Shown one piece after another: positions 5,115 to 5,795 of a stretch of DNA of 5,795 bases (position 1 is the stretch's first letter; each line of letters starts with the position of its first letter). The translations under genes and the position numbers were made by a program. The DNA is from Archangium sp. (lineage in GTDB: Bacteria; Myxococcota; Myxococcia; Myxococcales; Myxococcaceae). The stretch covers positions 1 to 5,795 of the forward strand of contig JAEUJR010000852.1 of the NCBI GenBank assembly GCA_016793585.1. Direction: 5' to 3'. A model generated the notes under the pieces. That model was not told where the DNA came from and did not search any database. It was given only the letters and a program-made list of their open reading frames with translations.

Positions 5115-5795
5115 ATGAACAAGGTCGCGATCGTCACAGGAGCCAACTCCGGTATCGGCTTCGAGATCGCGCGCGGGTTGCTCGCGAAAGGCGCCACCGT
5201 GGTGCTGGGGTGCCGCGACCTGAAGAAGGGCCACGCCGCGCGCGAACAGCTCGTCTCGCTCACGGGCAACGACACGGCAGAGGTGATGCAGGTCGACCTC
5301 GCGAACCTGGCGCGGCTGCGCAACTTCGTTCCCAAATTCCTCGCGCGCTTCGAGCGACTTGACTGGCTCGTGCACAACGCCGGCGTCTGGCCACGCACGC
5401 GTCGGAAGACCGAAGACGGCTTCGAGCTCACCCTCGGCGTCAATCACCTCGGGCCGTTCTTTCTCACCGACGCGTTGTTGCCGCTCCTCGTGCGCAGCGC
5501 GCCGGCCCGCGTCGTCGTGCTCACCTCATCGATGCACCGCGAGGGCACGTTCGACTTCGAAGACCCGCAGTTCAAGGTGCGCCAACACCACGGCGGCACG
5601 GCGTACGCGCAGTCGAAGCTGGCGAACGTGTTGTTCACCTTCGCGCTCGCGCGCCGGCTCGAGGGCCAGGGAGTCACCGCAAACGCCGTGCACCCGGGCG
5701 TGGTGGCGACGGGGCTGCGTCGAGAGGCGCCGCCGAACGCGCGCGAGCCGAAGAATCCACTCACCCCCCAGGCTGGTGCGGTGGGGCCGCTCCAC
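5115..5795 (+). CDS. SDR-family NAD(P)-dependent oxidoreductase, retinol-dehydrogenase-like (3' truncated, 227 codons seen)
   Basis: This is a cytoplasmic Rossmann-fold short-chain dehydrogenase/reductase. In order it shows the cofactor motif TGANSGIG (residues 8-15), Arg34 in GCRD after the second strand (a sign of NADP(H) preference), Asp61 in VDL, NAG at 88-90, Asn110, a catalytic Ser at 138 or 139, the Tyr164-x-x-x-Lys168 pair (YAQSK), and HPG at 193-195. The wide Ser-to-Tyr spacing and the H-x-G-V-x-x-T-G-L segment resemble the retinol dehydrogenase/WW-domain oxidoreductase branch rather than the FabG branch. The substrate cannot be inferred; bacterial members are often annotated only as SDR oxidoreductases. 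Such proteins usually run to about 280-310 residues, so roughly a fifth to a quarter is missing beyond the window edge. ATG 5115 fits the family N-terminus; an in-frame GTG at 5097 is possible but less likely. Codon use is strict. Confidence 0.93.
   Translation, partial: MNKVAIVTGANSGIGFEIARGLLAKGATVVLGCRDLKKGHAAREQLVSLTGNDTAEVMQVDLANLARLRNFVPKFLARFERLDWLVHNAGVWPRTRRKTEDGFELTLGVNHLGPFFLTDALLPLLVRSAPARVVVLTSSMHREGTFDFEDPQFKVRQHHGGTAYAQSKLANVLFTFALARRLEGQGVTANAVHPGVVATGLRREAPPNAREPKNPLTPQAGAVGPLH

Noticed and set aside
5058..5447. N-terminal extension of the minus-strand small lipoprotein
   Set aside because: It would run antisense through the SDR cofactor-binding region and bury the signal peptide inside the protein.

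Overview
The base composition (high GC, with a strong preference for G or C at third codon positions in most genes), the number of lipoproteins and the 'PDAG'-type linkers behind lipobox or Cys-rich segments point to a Myxococcota (myxobacterial) chromosome or a close relative. This is an inference from style; no marker gene in the window fixes the taxon.

Layout, left to right. (1) 1-189: the 3' end of a plus-strand gene for a bacterial expansin-like protein (C-terminal cellulose-binding CBM63-type domain). (2) 247-1125: an unrecognised 292-aa protein with a helical cytoplasmic-type body and two C-terminal membrane helices. (3) 1126-1292: a 167-nt intergenic stretch with a 41-nt imperfect dyad and, directly before the next start, a -10-like hexamer. 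(4) 1293-3404: a 703-aa predicted lipoprotein with an IPT/TIG-like beta domain, a helical region with a hydrophobic hairpin, and a C-terminal beta-propeller-like repeat region. (5) 3437-3880: a VOC/glyoxalase-fold protein. (6) 3908-4720: a secreted, Cys-rich alpha/beta-hydrolase lipoprotein. (7) 5057-4725 on the minus strand: a small Cys-rich lipoprotein, tail to tail with (6) with 4 nt between stop codons. (8) 5115 to the window end: an SDR-family NAD(P)-dependent oxidoreductase, divergent from (7) across a 57-nt spacer and cut off by the right edge.

Genes 1293-3404, 3437-3880 and 3908-4720 are co-directional with gaps of 32 and 27 nt and could share a transcript, but their products suggest no common pathway. 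Three of the seven complete or nearly complete products are predicted to be exported and lipid-anchored, so the window is weighted towards cell-envelope functions. I see no RNA gene, insertion sequence, CRISPR array, phage gene or recognisable defence system.

The genes at 247-1125 and 1293-3404 use a visibly looser codon choice than the flanking expansin, VOC and hydrolase genes. They may be a more recently gained or faster-evolving block. I find no strong case for a previously undescribed system. The most unusual items are the architecture of the 703-aa lipoprotein, an EF-hand-like loop inside the alpha/beta hydrolase, a VOC protein lacking the usual His ligands, and the intergenic dyad.
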